A DNA stretch of 64,000 nucleotides from Halomonas sp. 1513 (GTDB lineage: Bacteria > Pseudomonadota > Gammaproteobacteria > Pseudomonadales > Halomonadaceae), in the NCBI GenBank assembly GCA_001971685.1, contig CP019326.1, positions 2,418,001 to 2,482,000 of the forward strand, in the 5' to 3' direction. The stretch's first letter is position 1. Each line of letters starts with the position of its first letter. The notes under the pieces were generated by a model. The model was not told where the DNA came from. It saw only the letters and a program-made list of their open reading frames with translations, and did not search any database. Of the stretch, positions 19,673-29,373 are shown in pieces. The translations under genes were made by a program, and so were the position numbers.

Positions 19673-21226
19673 ATGAAGACTCCTCTGGCCCTGGCCATTG
19701 CCGCCGCGGCGTTCACCCTCTCCAGTGCGCATGCCGATGAGCCCCGCCACGGCGGCACGCTCAACACCATCATCCAGCCCGAACCGCCCGGCCTGGTGCT
19801 GGGCATGATCCAGAACGACCCGACCCGCAAGGTCGCCGGCAACATCTATGAAGGCTTGCTCAGCTACTCCACCGACCTCGAGCCACGCCCGCAGCTGGCG
19901 GAATCCTGGGACGTCGATGACGACGGCCTGGTATGGACCTTCCAACTGCGCGAGGGGGTGACCTGGCACGACGGCGAGCCGTTCACCGCCGAGGACGTGG
20001 TGTTCTCCGCCGACGTCTTCCACCGCGACCTCAACCCCAGCGCCCGCGCAGTGCTCGATCACATCGAGAGCATCGAGGCCGACGGCGACCACACCGTGGT
20101 GTTTACCCTCAAGCAGCCGTTCGGGCCCTTCCTGCTCTCCTTCGAGGCCGGTACCTTCACCATGGTGCCCAAGCACCTCTACGAGGGCACCGACTTCCGC
20201 GACAACGAGCACAACGACCATCCCATCGGTACCGGCCCCTTCAAGTTCGAGAACTGGGACCGCGGCACGGTGATCGAGCTGGTCCGCAACGACGACTACT
20301 ACGTCGACGACCTGCCCTACCTCGACGGCATCAACTGGCACGTGATTCCCGACGGCGCCTCACGCGCCGTGGCCTACGAGAACGGCACCGTCGACGTGCT
20401 GCCCAACGGCACCGTCGAGAACTTCGATATTCCGCGTCTCGCCGAGCTCGACAACACCTGCATGACCGAAGAGGGCCACGAGTACTTCAGCCCCTTCGCC
20501 ATGCTGTGGATGAACAACCGCGAAGGCCCCACCGAAGACAAGCGCTTCCGCCAGGCGGTGATGTACGCCATGGATCGCGAATTCGCCCGCGACGTGCTGT
20601 GGAACGAACTCGGCAACGTGCCGCTGTCGTCGTTCGGCTCCAACGCGCGCTTCCAGCACGACGGCCTGGAGCCCTACGACCACAACCCCGATCGTGCCCG
20701 CGAGCTGCTCGACGAGATGGGTTACGACGGCGAGGAGGTACGCCTGCTGCCGCTGCCCTACGGCGAAACCTGGACACGCTGGGCCGAAGCGGTGCAGCAG
20801 AACCTGCGCGAAGTGGGCATCAACGTGCGCACCCAGTCCACCGACGTCGGCGGCTGGAACCAGCGTCTGGGCGACTGGGATTACGACCTCGCCTTCACCT
20901 TCCTCTATCAGTACGGTGATCCGGCGCTGGGCATCTCGCGCACCTACCTCTCCAGCAATATCGAGCGCGGCTCGCCGTGGAACAACGTCGGCGGCTACGA
21001 GAACGAGCGCGTCGACGAGCTGTTCAACGAGGCGGCCACGGCCTTCCCGGATGAAGAGCGCGAGTCGCTCTACCGCGAGGTTCAGGAGATTCTCCACGAG
21101 GACGTGCCGGTGGGCTGGTTGATGGAGCTCGGCTTCCCGACCCTCTACCGCTGCGACGTCAAGAACCTGGTGACCTCCGGCGTCGGCGTCAACGACGGCT
21201 TCAAGGACGCTTGGCTGGACCGCTGA
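19673..21226 (+). CDS. ABC transporter substrate-binding protein (family 5, peptide/nickel type)
   Basis: The 517-residue periplasmic protein has a signal peptide cleaved near SSAHA-DE. The SBP_bac_5 fold is shown by the start RHGGTLNTIIQPEP, the LAESWDVDDDGLVWTFQLR segment and HPIGTGPFKF. Such proteins bind oligopeptides, glycosides, opines or similar compounds. The start at 19673 follows AAGGGA and gives a proper signal peptide; the upstream extension to 19586 does not. It heads an operon with two permeases, a double ATPase and three metabolic or transport genes. Confidence 0.92.
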   Translation: MKTPLALAIAAAAFTLSSAHADEPRHGGTLNTIIQPEPPGLVLGMIQNDPTRKVAGNIYEGLLSYSTDLEPRPQLAESWDVDDDGLVWTFQLREGVTWHDGEPFTAEDVVFSADVFHRDLNPSARAVLDHIESIEADGDHTVVFTLKQPFGPFLLSFEAGTFTMVPKHLYEGTDFRDNEHNDHPIGTGPFKFENWDRGTVIELVRNDDYYVDDLPYLDGINWHVIPDGASRAVAYENGTVDVLPNGTVENFDIPRLAELDNTCMTEEGHEYFSPFAMLWMNNREGPTEDKRFRQAVMYAMDREFARDVLWNELGNVPLSSFGSNARFQHDGLEPYDHNPDRARELLDEMGYDGEEVRLLPLPYGETWTRWAEAVQQNLREVGINVRTQSTDVGGWNQRLGDWDYDLAFTFLYQYGDPALGISRTYLSSNIERGSPWNNVGGYENERVDELFNEAATAFPDEERESLYREVQEILHEDVPVGWLMELGFPTLYRCDVKNLVTSGVGVNDGFKDAWLDR

Positions 21227-21278
21227 CCCCTGATCGAGGCGGCCTGCGGGCCGCCTCCTCGCTTGCAGAGACCCTCCC

Positions 21279-22256
21279 ATGCTCTATGTCCGCTTGATCC
21301 TGATGCGGCTGTTGAAGGCCGTGGTCGTGCTGTTCATGATCATCATCTTCAACTTCTTCCTGATCCAGATGGCGCCCGGCGACCCGGCCGCCATCCTGGC
21401 CGGCGAGGCCGGCGCCACCGATGAAGCCTTCCTGCGCCAGCTGCGCGAACGCTTCGGCCTCGACCAGCCGCTCTACGTGCAGCTGTGGCGCTATGTGTCG
21501 GGCATCGCCATGCTCGATTTCGGCTACTCCTACCGTCAGGGCGTGCCGGTGCTCGACCTGATCATGGCGCGCATGCCCGCCACCCTGCTGCTGACCGGCA
21601 CCGCCTTCGTGCTGGCCCTGGTCATGGGCATCTTCGCCGGGTCCCTGGCCGCGGCGCGGGCCAAGAAGCCCTCCGGCTCGCTGATCATGGCCCTGGCGCT
21701 GCTGTTCTACGCCACCCCGCTGTTCTGGGTGGCGCTGATGTCGGTGGTGCTGTTCTCGGTCTACCTCGACTGGCTGCCCGCCTACGGCATGTACACCGTG
21801 GGTGCCGGTCATACCGGCCTGGCGCTGGTGCTCGATGTGGCCAAGCATCTGATCCTGCCGGCCACTACCCTGGCGCTGTTCTTCATGGCCATCTATACCC
21901 GCATGACCCGCGCCTCGATGCTCGAGGCGAGCCAGCAGGACTTCGTCAAGACCGCCCGCGCCAAGGGACTCAAGAACAGCGTCATCCAGCGACGGCACAT
22001 CCTGCGCAACGCGCTGCTGCCGATCATCACCCTGGCCGGCCTGCAGGCCGGGCAGATGGTCGGCGGTGCCATCCTCACCGAGACGGTGTTCGCCTGGCCC
22101 GGCATCGGCCGCCTGATGTACGAGGCGCTGCAGCAGCGCGACTACAACCTGCTGCTGGGGATCTTCTTCTTCTCGGCGGCGCTGGTGATCGTGTTCAACA
22201 TCATCACCGACCTGGTCTACCGCCTGGCCGACCCGCGCATCAAGGAGCGCTCATGA
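21279..22256 (+). CDS. ABC transporter permease (DppB/OppB type)
   Basis: This 325-residue inner-membrane permease has six transmembrane helices, a long first periplasmic loop, and the cytoplasmic EAA loop (FVKTARAKGLKNSVIQRRHILRNAL region, near residue 225) that contacts the ATPase. Length and motif spacing match DppB. Its stop overlaps the start of the next permease by four bases (ATGA). Confidence 0.93.
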   Translation: MLYVRLILMRLLKAVVVLFMIIIFNFFLIQMAPGDPAAILAGEAGATDEAFLRQLRERFGLDQPLYVQLWRYVSGIAMLDFGYSYRQGVPVLDLIMARMPATLLLTGTAFVLALVMGIFAGSLAAARAKKPSGSLIMALALLFYATPLFWVALMSVVLFSVYLDWLPAYGMYTVGAGHTGLALVLDVAKHLILPATTLALFFMAIYTRMTRASMLEASQQDFVKTARAKGLKNSVIQRRHILRNALLPIITLAGLQAGQMVGGAILTETVFAWPGIGRLMYEALQQRDYNLLLGIFFFSAALVIVFNIITDLVYRLADPRIKERS

Positions 22257-23089
22257 GTTTCTTCGCTCGCTTCGCCCAGAACCGCGGCGCCCTGATCGGG
22301 CTGATCATCCTGCTCGGCATCGTCCTGATGGCGATCCTGGCGCCACTGCTGTTTCCCGAGTCGCCCTGGCGCATGGTGCAGCGCCCCTTCCTGCCGCCCA
22401 TGGAGGTCGACGGCTTTCCACTGGGCACCGATACCATGGGCCGCAACGTGGCCGCGGGACTGATGCACGGCGCCTGGGTATCGCTGCTGATCGGCCTGGT
22501 CTCGACCCTGGTGGCGCTGCTGATCGGCGTGCCGCTGGGCGCCGTGGCCGGCTACTACGGTGGGCTGATCGACGATGCCCTGATGCGCTTCACCGAGTTC
22601 TTCCAGACCATTCCCAACTTCGCCCTGGCCATCGTGCTGGTGGCGATCATGCAGCCCAGCGTGATGTCGATCGTGCTGGCCATTGCGCTGGTCAGCTGGC
22701 CGCCGGTGGCGCGTCTGGTGCGCGCCGAGTTCATGTCGCTGCGCAACCGCGAGTACGTCGAGGCGGCGCGCCTGGTGGGCCAGACCAACCGCACCATCAT
22801 CCTGCGCCAGATCCTGCCCAACACCCTGTCGCCGATCATCGTGCTGGCCTCGCTGATGGTGGCCACCGCCATCCTGCTGGAGTCCGCGCTCTCCTTCCTG
22901 GGGCTGGGGGATCCCAACGTGATGTCGTGGGGCTACATGATCGGCGCGGCGCGCACCGTGATCCGCCAGGCCTGGTGGCTGAGCTTCTTCCCCGGGGTGG
23001 CGATCCTGCTCACCGTGCTGGCCCTCAACCTGGTGGGCGAAGGCCTCGATGACGCCTTGAACCCGAAACTCGCCCGCGAGCGCTCCTGA
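22253..23089 (+). CDS. ABC transporter permease (DppC/OppC type)
   Basis: The 278-residue permease has an N-terminal membrane anchor, the GTDTMGRNVAAGLMHGAW segment typical of DppC proteins and the EAA loop around YVEAARLVGQTNRTIILRQI. The true start is the ATG at 22253 overlapping the dppB-like stop. The longer open frame beginning at 21485 is a shadow inside the previous gene. It forms the permease heterodimer with its upstream neighbour. Confidence 0.93.
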   Translation: MSFFARFAQNRGALIGLIILLGIVLMAILAPLLFPESPWRMVQRPFLPPMEVDGFPLGTDTMGRNVAAGLMHGAWVSLLIGLVSTLVALLIGVPLGAVAGYYGGLIDDALMRFTEFFQTIPNFALAIVLVAIMQPSVMSIVLAIALVSWPPVARLVRAEFMSLRNREYVEAARLVGQTNRTIILRQILPNTLSPIIVLASLMVATAILLESALSFLGLGDPNVMSWGYMIGAARTVIRQAWWLSFFPGVAILLTVLALNLVGEGLDDALNPKLARERS

Positions 23090-23101
23090 GGGGAAACCGC
23101 C

Positions 23102-24724
23102 ATGACCGATAGCCAAACAGCCCTGCTCAGCCTGCGCCACCTCAACATCGCGCTGCCCAAGGGCGCCGACCGCGCCCTGGCCGTCGAAGACGTCAGCTAC
23201 GACGTGTTTCGCGGCGAGATCCTGTGCGTGGTGGGCGAATCCGGCTCCGGCAAGTCGATGGCCGCCAACGCGGTGATGGGCCTGCTGCCCAAGGGCGTCT
23301 ACGCCAGCGGCGGCGAGGCGCTGTTCGACGGCCAGGACCTGCTCACGCTCTCCGAAAAGCAGCACCGCACGCTGCGCGGGCTACGCATCGGCATGATCTT
23401 CCAGGAGCCGATGACCGCCCTCAATCCGCTGATGCGGGTCGGCGCCCAGATCGCCGAAGTCTTCGAGGCCCACGGCCAGTTCAACGGGCGGGAGCGCCAG
23501 AAGAAGGCCCTGGCGCTGCTCACCGAGGTCGGCATCCCGGACCCCGAAAAGGCGATTCGCGCCTACCCCTTCCAGCTCTCCGGCGGCCAGCGCCAGCGGG
23601 TGATGATCGCCATGGCGTTGGCCCTGGAGCCGGAACTGCTGATCGCCGACGAACCGACCACCGCGCTCGACGTCACCACCCAGGCCCAGATCCTCGACCT
23701 GATCCGCGATCTGCAGCGCCGCCGCGACATGGCGGTGATGTTCATCACCCACGACTTCGGGGTCGTCGCCGAGATCGCCAACCGGGTCTGCGTGATGCGT
23801 CACGGCCGCATCGTCGAGCTCGGCGAGGCCGAGGCGGTGCTCAAGCACCCCTCCCACGACTACACCCGGGCGCTGATCGAGGCGATTCCCAGCGACATCA
23901 TCCCCGAGGCGCGCGGCGCCGAGACCGACACCCCGCTGCTCGAGGTGGTGGGGCTCGACAAGGTCTTCCGCTCCAAGGGCGGGCTGTTCAAGCCGGCCCG
24001 CGAGGTGCGTGCCCTGCAGGACGTCTCCTTCCGCATGACCAAGGGCGAAACCATCGGTATCGTCGGCGAATCGGGCTCCGGCAAGTCGACCCTGGGGCGC
24101 TGCGTGGTGCGTCTGGAGCGTCCGGATAGCGGCACCCTGAGCCTCTCCGGCACCGACTTCATGCATCTCCAGGGCGAGGCGCTGCGCCGCGAGCGCCACC
24201 GCGTGCAGATGATCTTCCAGGACCCCTACGCCTCACTCAATCCGCGCCACCGGGTCGGCTACGCCATCGCCCAGGGGCCCATGGCCAACGGCATGAGCAA
24301 GACCCAGGCCTTCGCCAAGGCCAAGGAGCTGCTGGCACTGGTGGGGCTCGAGGGCACCGACGACCGCTACCCCCACGAGTTTTCCGGCGGCCAGCGGCAA
24401 CGTATCGGCATCGCCCGTGCCCTGGCCATGGAGCCCGAGCTGATCGTCGCCGACGAGGCGGTCTCGGCGCTGGACGTCTCGATCCAGGCCCAGATCCTGG
24501 CACTGCTCGAGGAACTCAAGCAGAAACTCTCGCTGTCGCTGCTGTTCATCACCCACGACCTGCGGGTGGCGGCGCAGATCTGCGACCGCATCATCGTCAT
24601 GCAGCACGGCCGCATCGTCGAGCAGGGATCGGCGCGGGATGTGTTCCTGGCGCCTCAGGAGGCCTATACCCGCGAGCTGCTGAACGCCATCCCCGGCCGC
24701 GAGCAGGAGCTCGCCGATGCCTGA
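23102..24724 (+). CDS. Fused double ABC ATPase (DppD-DppF type)
   Basis: At 540 residues this carries two complete nucleotide-binding domains in one chain. Domain 1 has GESGSGKSM near residue 44, LSGGQRQRV and [12 protein letters not shown]. Domain 2 has GESGSGKST near 322, FSGGQRQRI and [12 protein letters not shown]. Each is followed by the oligopeptide-type C-terminal segment (ending [10 protein letters not shown] and [10 protein letters not shown]). This replaces the separate DppD and DppF of E. coli and energises the permease pair upstream. It overlaps the next gene by eight bases. Confidence 0.93.
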   Translation: MTDSQTALLSLRHLNIALPKGADRALAVEDVSYDVFRGEILCVVGESGSGKSMAANAVMGLLPKGVYASGGEALFDGQDLLTLSEKQHRTLRGLRIGMIFQEPMTALNPLMRVGAQIAEVFEAHGQFNGRERQKKALALLTEVGIPDPEKAIRAYPFQLSGGQRQRVMIAMALALEPELLIADEPTTALDVTTQAQILDLIRDLQRRRDMAVMFITHDFGVVAEIANRVCVMRHGRIVELGEAEAVLKHPSHDYTRALIEAIPSDIIPEARGAETDTPLLEVVGLDKVFRSKGGLFKPAREVRALQDVSFRMTKGETIGIVGESGSGKSTLGRCVVRLERPDSGTLSLSGTDFMHLQGEALRRERHRVQMIFQDPYASLNPRHRVGYAIAQGPMANGMSKTQAFAKAKELLALVGLEGTDDRYPHEFSGGQRQRIGIARALAMEPELIVADEAVSALDVSIQAQILALLEELKQKLSLSLLFITHDLRVAAQICDRIIVMQHGRIVEQGSARDVFLAPQEAYTRELLNAIPGREQELADA

Positions 24725-26138
24725 CCAGGAGAGCCGGCAACGGATGGATGCCCTGCTCAAGGAGATCGCCGCCATCGTCGGAGACGCCCATGTGCTGACC
24801 GGCGAGGCGGTCACCGCTCGCGCCGTGGACTGGATGACCGGCGCCCCCTGCCGGGCGGCGGCCATCGTGCGCCCGGCCAGCACCGAAGACGTCGCCGCGG
24901 TGATGCGCGCCTGCCACTCCGCCCGCCAGCCGGTGGTCACCCACGGCGGCCTGACCGGGCTGGTACACGGCGCCGAGGCCGGCGACGATGAGCTGGTCGT
25001 CTCGCTGGAGCGGATGGCCGCCATCGAGGCCCTCGACCCGGTGGGCGCGACGCTCACCGTAGAGGCCGGCGCGCCGCTGCAGCGGGTGCAGGAGGCCGCC
25101 GAACAGGCCGGCCTGCAGTTTGCCCTCGACCTCGGCGCCCGCGGCAGCTGTACCATCGGCGGCAATATCGCCACCAACGCCGGCGGCATCCGCGTGATCC
25201 GCTACGGCATGATGCGCCAGCAGGTGCTGGGGCTGGAGGCGGTACTCGCCGACGGCAGCGTGGTCAGCTCGATGAACCACATGCTCAAGAACAACGCCGG
25301 CTACGACCTCAAGCAGCTGTTTATCGGCAGCGAGGGCACCCTGGGCATCGTCACGCGTGCCGTGCTGCGCCTGCAGCCGCCGACGCCGGCGGTGCAGACC
25401 GCACTGGTCGCCTGCCCGAGCTTTTCCGCGCTGACCGGCCTGCTCGGCCACCTCGGACGCGCGCTGGGCGGCAGCCTCGCCGCCTTCGAGGCAATGTGGC
25501 AGAGCCACTACCGGCTGCTGACGGTAGAGAGCCAGCGCCATGCGCCGCCGCTGGCCGCGGATGCGCCCTTCTATGCCCTGGTGGAATCGCTGGGCAGCGA
25601 CGCCGAGAGCCACGCCGCGCAGTTCGCCCAGGCCCTGGAAACGGCCCTCGAGCAGGAGCTGATCGGCGATGCGGTGCTGGCCCACTCCGACGCACAGCGC
25701 CAGGGGCTATGGGCCATCCGCGAGGACATCGAGGGGCTGATCCAGGGTCTCTCGCCGCTGTTCACCTTCGACGTCAGCCTGCCAATCGCCGCGATGGAGG
25801 GCTATGTCAGCAACGTCGAGGCGGCGATCCACCGCGACTGGCCGGCCGGCCGCGTGGTCACCTTCGGCCACCTCGGCGACGGCAACCTGCACCTGTCGGT
25901 GGGCGTCGGCAGCCAGGACCCGGCTACCCGGCGTGCCGTGGAGCAGCACGTCTACGCGCCCCTGGCCGCGCTCGGCGGCTCGGTCTCCGCTGAGCACGGC
26001 ATCGGCCTCGAGAAGCGCGACTACCTGCACCTTTCGCGGACCCCTGACGAGATTGCGCTGATGGGCACCCTCAAGCAGGCCCTGGACCCCCACGGGCTGC
26101 TCAACCGCCACAAGGTGCTGACGGATACCCGCAGATGA
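24717..26138 (+). CDS. FAD-linked D-2-hydroxyacid dehydrogenase/oxidase (GlcD family)
   Basis: The 473 residues show the VAO-type FAD-binding half (GGLTGLVHGAEAGDDELVVSL, then CTIGGNIATNAGG and GSEGTLGIVTRAVLRL). The FAD-oxidase C-terminal domain follows, with FGHLGDGNLHLSVG and SAEHGIGLEKRDYL. Relatives oxidise D-lactate, D-2-hydroxyglutarate or similar 2-hydroxyacids. It overlaps the ATPase gene by eight bases and the EamA gene by four, so it is part of the transport operon. The imported compound may therefore contain or release a D-2-hydroxyacid; this is inference. Confidence 0.88.
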   Translation: MPDQESRQRMDALLKEIAAIVGDAHVLTGEAVTARAVDWMTGAPCRAAAIVRPASTEDVAAVMRACHSARQPVVTHGGLTGLVHGAEAGDDELVVSLERMAAIEALDPVGATLTVEAGAPLQRVQEAAEQAGLQFALDLGARGSCTIGGNIATNAGGIRVIRYGMMRQQVLGLEAVLADGSVVSSMNHMLKNNAGYDLKQLFIGSEGTLGIVTRAVLRLQPPTPAVQTALVACPSFSALTGLLGHLGRALGGSLAAFEAMWQSHYRLLTVESQRHAPPLAADAPFYALVESLGSDAESHAAQFAQALETALEQELIGDAVLAHSDAQRQGLWAIREDIEGLIQGLSPLFTFDVSLPIAAMEGYVSNVEAAIHRDWPAGRVVTFGHLGDGNLHLSVGVGSQDPATRRAVEQHVYAPLAALGGSVSAEHGIGLEKRDYLHLSRTPDEIALMGTLKQALDPHGLLNRHKVLTDTRR

Positions 26139-27058
26139 GCCTGGCCCTGGCCCGCGCCCGCTTGAAAGCATCGCCACGTCTCGCCTCCGCCCTGTTGATC
26201 GCGGCCATTGGCCTGTTCTGGGGAGGCAACTGGCCGGCGGTGCGCTTTATCCTGATGGATCTCCCACCCTTTACCCTGCGCGCCATCGGGTTTGCCAGCG
26301 GCGCCATCGTGCTACTGGCCTGGGCGCGCTGGCGACGCCTGCCGTTGAGAGTAGCGGCGACCGAATGGCCGTGGCTTGCCGCCACGGGGCTGTTCACCAT
26401 CCTCGGTTTCAACCTGGCCACGGCCTTCGGCCAGCTGCGGATGCCGACCTCCCAGGCGGCCATCATCGCCTTCAGCATGCCCTGCTGGGCGCTGCTGCTG
26501 GCCTGGTGGCTGCTTGGCCAGCGCGTCACACGTCGCCAAGGGTGGGGGCTGGCCTGTGGCCAGGCGGGCCTGCTTCTGCTGCTCGGCCCGGCGGCCATGG
26601 CCGGGGGCCTGAACGGCCTGACAGGACCGCTGATCATGCTCGGGGCGGCGCTCTCCTGGGCACTCGGCACGGTACTGATCGCGAAGCGCGGCAGCTGGCA
26701 GAGTCACGTCGTGGTGATCACCGGCTGGCAGTTCGCCCTCTGCGCGGTGCCGATGATCGTGCTGATGCTGGCGCTGGAGTCGCCGCCCCCACCGGCCAGC
26801 TGGCAACTCAGCACCTGGCTGGCCCTGGGCTATCATCTGCTGTTCTCTATCTGCCTGGCGCAGATACTGTGGTTCATAAACGTCAAACGGCTGAGCGTGG
26901 CGCAATCCACCATCAGCACCTTGATCATTCCCACGGTGGGCGTCTCCAGTGCCGTGCTGCTGCTGGGCGAGCCGCTGACGCCGAGGATCCTGGTGGCGTT
27001 GCTGTTGACGCTCTCCGCCGTCGCCATTGTCATGCTGCACGGCCGTGACGCAGCATGA
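26135..27058 (+). CDS. EamA/DMT family transporter
   Basis: This 307-residue protein of about ten transmembrane helices is built from two EamA repeats (FWGGNWPAVRFIL near residue 25 and the GAALSWALGTVLIAKRG segment near 175). DMT-family members mostly export amino acids or metabolites. The start overlaps the stop of the oxidase gene in ATGA. In this operon it may export a product or amino acid released from the imported compound. Confidence 0.87.
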   Translation: MSLALARARLKASPRLASALLIAAIGLFWGGNWPAVRFILMDLPPFTLRAIGFASGAIVLLAWARWRRLPLRVAATEWPWLAATGLFTILGFNLATAFGQLRMPTSQAAIIAFSMPCWALLLAWWLLGQRVTRRQGWGLACGQAGLLLLLGPAAMAGGLNGLTGPLIMLGAALSWALGTVLIAKRGSWQSHVVVITGWQFALCAVPMIVLMLALESPPPPASWQLSTWLALGYHLLFSICLAQILWFINVKRLSVAQSTISTLIIPTVGVSSAVLLLGEPLTPRILVALLLTLSAVAIVMLHGRDAA

Positions 27059-27107
27059 ACCACATTGCCGCCGTCCCGCGGGACACCATTTCTTCAGGGA
27101 GGCCCCG

Positions 27108-28214
27108 ATGCCGACATTTCCGAAACATCTGCGGGGCGACGGCCCCCACAACCCCTTTCCCGGCGTACGCGTGCTGGAGCGCCGCCTGGGACGCGAGATC
27201 CCCGACCAGTTGGGCTCCAACGAGGGCCTCGACATGCCCCACCGCGCGCTGCGCGAGCACTTCGGCGACGCCATGGCCGAGCACGTCTACAGCTACGGCG
27301 ACGCCGAGGCGCTGGGCATCCGCCAGCGGCTGGCCGAGCAGAAGGGGATTGCGCTGGACGCCATGCTGGTCGACGCCGGCGCCGACAGCCTGATCGCACT
27401 GGCGCTGCGCGCCACCGTGGTGTTCGGCGAGTGTGTGGTGGCCACCGCCGGCACCTACCCCACCTTCGGCTACTTTGCCCGCGGCCAGGGCTGCCAACTG
27501 GTGGAGGTCGCCTACGACGAAGGCCCCGGCCGCCTGGCGCCGGACCTCGACGCCCTGGCCCGCGCCGCCCACGACCATCAGGCACGGCTGGTGTATCTCG
27601 CCAATCCCGACAACCCCAGCGGCCACCTGCACGATGACGACGCCATCCTGTCGCTGCGTGCGGCCCTTCCCGACGACTGCTGGCTGCTGCTCGACGAGGC
27701 CTACCACGACTTCCGCGAGGACGCCGACGGCGAGTTCGGCCGCCGCGTGCTGCCCGGGGTGATTCGCCTGCGCACCCTGTCCAAGGCCCACGGCCTGGCC
27801 GGACTGCGGGTCGGCTACGCCATCGCCGAGGCCGAGACCCTGGCGGTGATGATGAAGGTCAGGATTCACTATGCGGTGTCGACGCTGACCCAGGCCGCCG
27901 CCGAAGTGGTGCTCGACGCCCCCCATGAGAGCGACGCTCACGTGCGGGCGGTGCGCGAGCGCCGCGAGCGGCTCAGCGAGCACTTCCGCGCGCTGGGCGC
28001 CGACGTGCTGCCCAGCGCCACCAACTTCGTCGGCCTGCGCCTGCCCAGCGCCGAGCTCGCCGAACGCGTGCATCGCGAGATGCTCGAGGCCGGCAAACTG
28101 ATCGCCCGCCCCGCCGACCCGGCGCTGGGCCACGTGCTGCGCGTCACCGCGGTGGAGAACGCCCTCAAACCCGGCCAACTGGCGATACTCGAGCAGGCCC
28201 TGACGGCTGGCTGA
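27108..28214 (+). CDS. Class I/II aminotransferase (HisC-like)
   Basis: This 368-residue fold-type I PLP aminotransferase resembles histidinol-phosphate aminotransferase. YLANPDNPSG (PLP Asn), LLLDEAYHDF (PLP Asp/Tyr) and the Schiff-base lysine in TLSKAHGLAGLRVGY are present, and the C-terminal arginine region LRVTAVENALK closes the domain. The start at 27108 follows AGGGAGG. It is the last gene of the ABC-transporter operon, 49 bp after the EamA gene. The operon setting argues for a catabolic transamination rather than histidine synthesis. Confidence 0.88.
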   Translation: MPTFPKHLRGDGPHNPFPGVRVLERRLGREIPDQLGSNEGLDMPHRALREHFGDAMAEHVYSYGDAEALGIRQRLAEQKGIALDAMLVDAGADSLIALALRATVVFGECVVATAGTYPTFGYFARGQGCQLVEVAYDEGPGRLAPDLDALARAAHDHQARLVYLANPDNPSGHLHDDDAILSLRAALPDDCWLLLDEAYHDFREDADGEFGRRVLPGVIRLRTLSKAHGLAGLRVGYAIAEAETLAVMMKVRIHYAVSTLTQAAAEVVLDAPHESDAHVRAVRERRERLSEHFRALGADVLPSATNFVGLRLPSAELAERVHREMLEAGKLIARPADPALGHVLRVTAVENALKPGQLAILEQALTAG

Positions 28215-28287
28215 CCCCGTTAAGCGACATCCAGCGTCGAGACGCCTACACTGCACTGCAGCACGCATACCAATAAATGGAGCAGTT

Positions 28288-29373
28288 ATGGCGAAGGACG
28301 ACAAGAAGCGTATCGATCTGGCCCTGCAGGGCGGCGGCTCCCACGGCGCCTTGACCTGGGGGGTGCTGGATCGCCTGCTGGAAGATGAGCGGCTGGAAAT
28401 CGACGGCATCAGCGGTACCAGCGCCGGGGCCATGAATGCCGTGGTGCTGGCCGACGGGCTGCATAAGGGGGGCCGCGACGGCGCTCGGGCAGCCTTGCAC
28501 GACTTCTGGAAAGCGGTCAGCGATGCGGCGCGTTTCTCGCCGATTCAGCGCACGCCCTGGGACCGGCTGATGGGTAATTACAGCCTCGACAATTCACCGA
28601 GCTATCTGTTCTTCGAAAGCCTTACCCAACTGATTGCGCCGGCCAAGCTCAACCCCATGGGCGTCAATCCGCTGCGCGACCTTGTGCTCGAGACGGTCGA
28701 TTTCGAACGGGTCAATGCGTGTCGCAAGGTCAAGGTGTTCGTCACCGCCACCAATGTGCGCACCGGCCAGGCAAAGATATTTCGCCAGCCCGAGCTGAGC
28801 GTCGACACCGTGATGGCCTCGGCCTGCCTGCCGTTCATGTTTCCCGCCGTGGAGATCGACGGCGAGGCTTATTGGGATGGCGGCTACAGCGGCAACCCCG
28901 CGCTCTACCCGCTGGTCGATGACCAGGGCTGTCGTGACCTGGTGGTGGTGCAGATCAATCCGCTGGTGCGCAAGAAACTACCGGACAGCGCCCGGGATAT
29001 TCTCAACCGGATCAACGAAGTCACCTTCAACTCCAGCCTGATCAAGGAGCTGCGCAGCATTCAACTCCTGCACCGCCTGATCGAAGCCGAAGGACTGGAG
29101 CTGGAGAGTTACCGGGCGATGCGCCTGCATCTGATACATGCCGAACACGACATCGAGACCCTCAGCGCCTCGAGCAAGATGAACGCCGAATGGGACTTTC
29201 TGACCCGCCTGCACGGCCAAGGGCGCGCCTGGGCCGAGCGCTGGCTGGATGAGAACTTCTCGGCCCTCGGTGAACGCTCGTCCTTTGACCTGGATGCGCT
29301 GTTCCCCGACACCTTTCGCCCTATCTCAGCCACGGATGCCCCCGCCAAGGGGAATGACGACGAGAAAGCGTAA
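28288..29373 (+). CDS. Patatin-like phospholipase/esterase
   Basis: The 361-residue protein has the complete patatin set. The oxyanion-hole glycine loop is LQGGGSHGALTWGVLD near residue 12, the nucleophile elbow is GTSAGAMN (Ser near 48), and the catalytic Asp is in DGGYSGNP near 205. There is no signal peptide, so it is probably cytoplasmic. Its stop overlaps the start of the GntP permease (TAATG), so the two are translationally coupled. Patatin-like enzymes act on lipids, and some intracellular polyhydroxybutyrate depolymerases are related; the partner permease makes a hydroxyacid-releasing role possible. Confidence 0.88.
   Translation: MAKDDKKRIDLALQGGGSHGALTWGVLDRLLEDERLEIDGISGTSAGAMNAVVLADGLHKGGRDGARAALHDFWKAVSDAARFSPIQRTPWDRLMGNYSLDNSPSYLFFESLTQLIAPAKLNPMGVNPLRDLVLETVDFERVNACRKVKVFVTATNVRTGQAKIFRQPELSVDTVMASACLPFMFPAVEIDGEAYWDGGYSGNPALYPLVDDQGCRDLVVVQINPLVRKKLPDSARDILNRINEVTFNSSLIKELRSIQLLHRLIEAEGLELESYRAMRLHLIHAEHDIETLSASSKMNAEWDFLTRLHGQGRAWAERWLDENFSALGERSSFDLDALFPDTFRPISATDAPAKGNDDEKA

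Noticed and set aside
21485..22252. N-terminal extension of the DppC-like permease
   Set aside because: It overlaps the whole DppB-like gene in another frame; the ATG at 22253 in ATGA context is the proper start.
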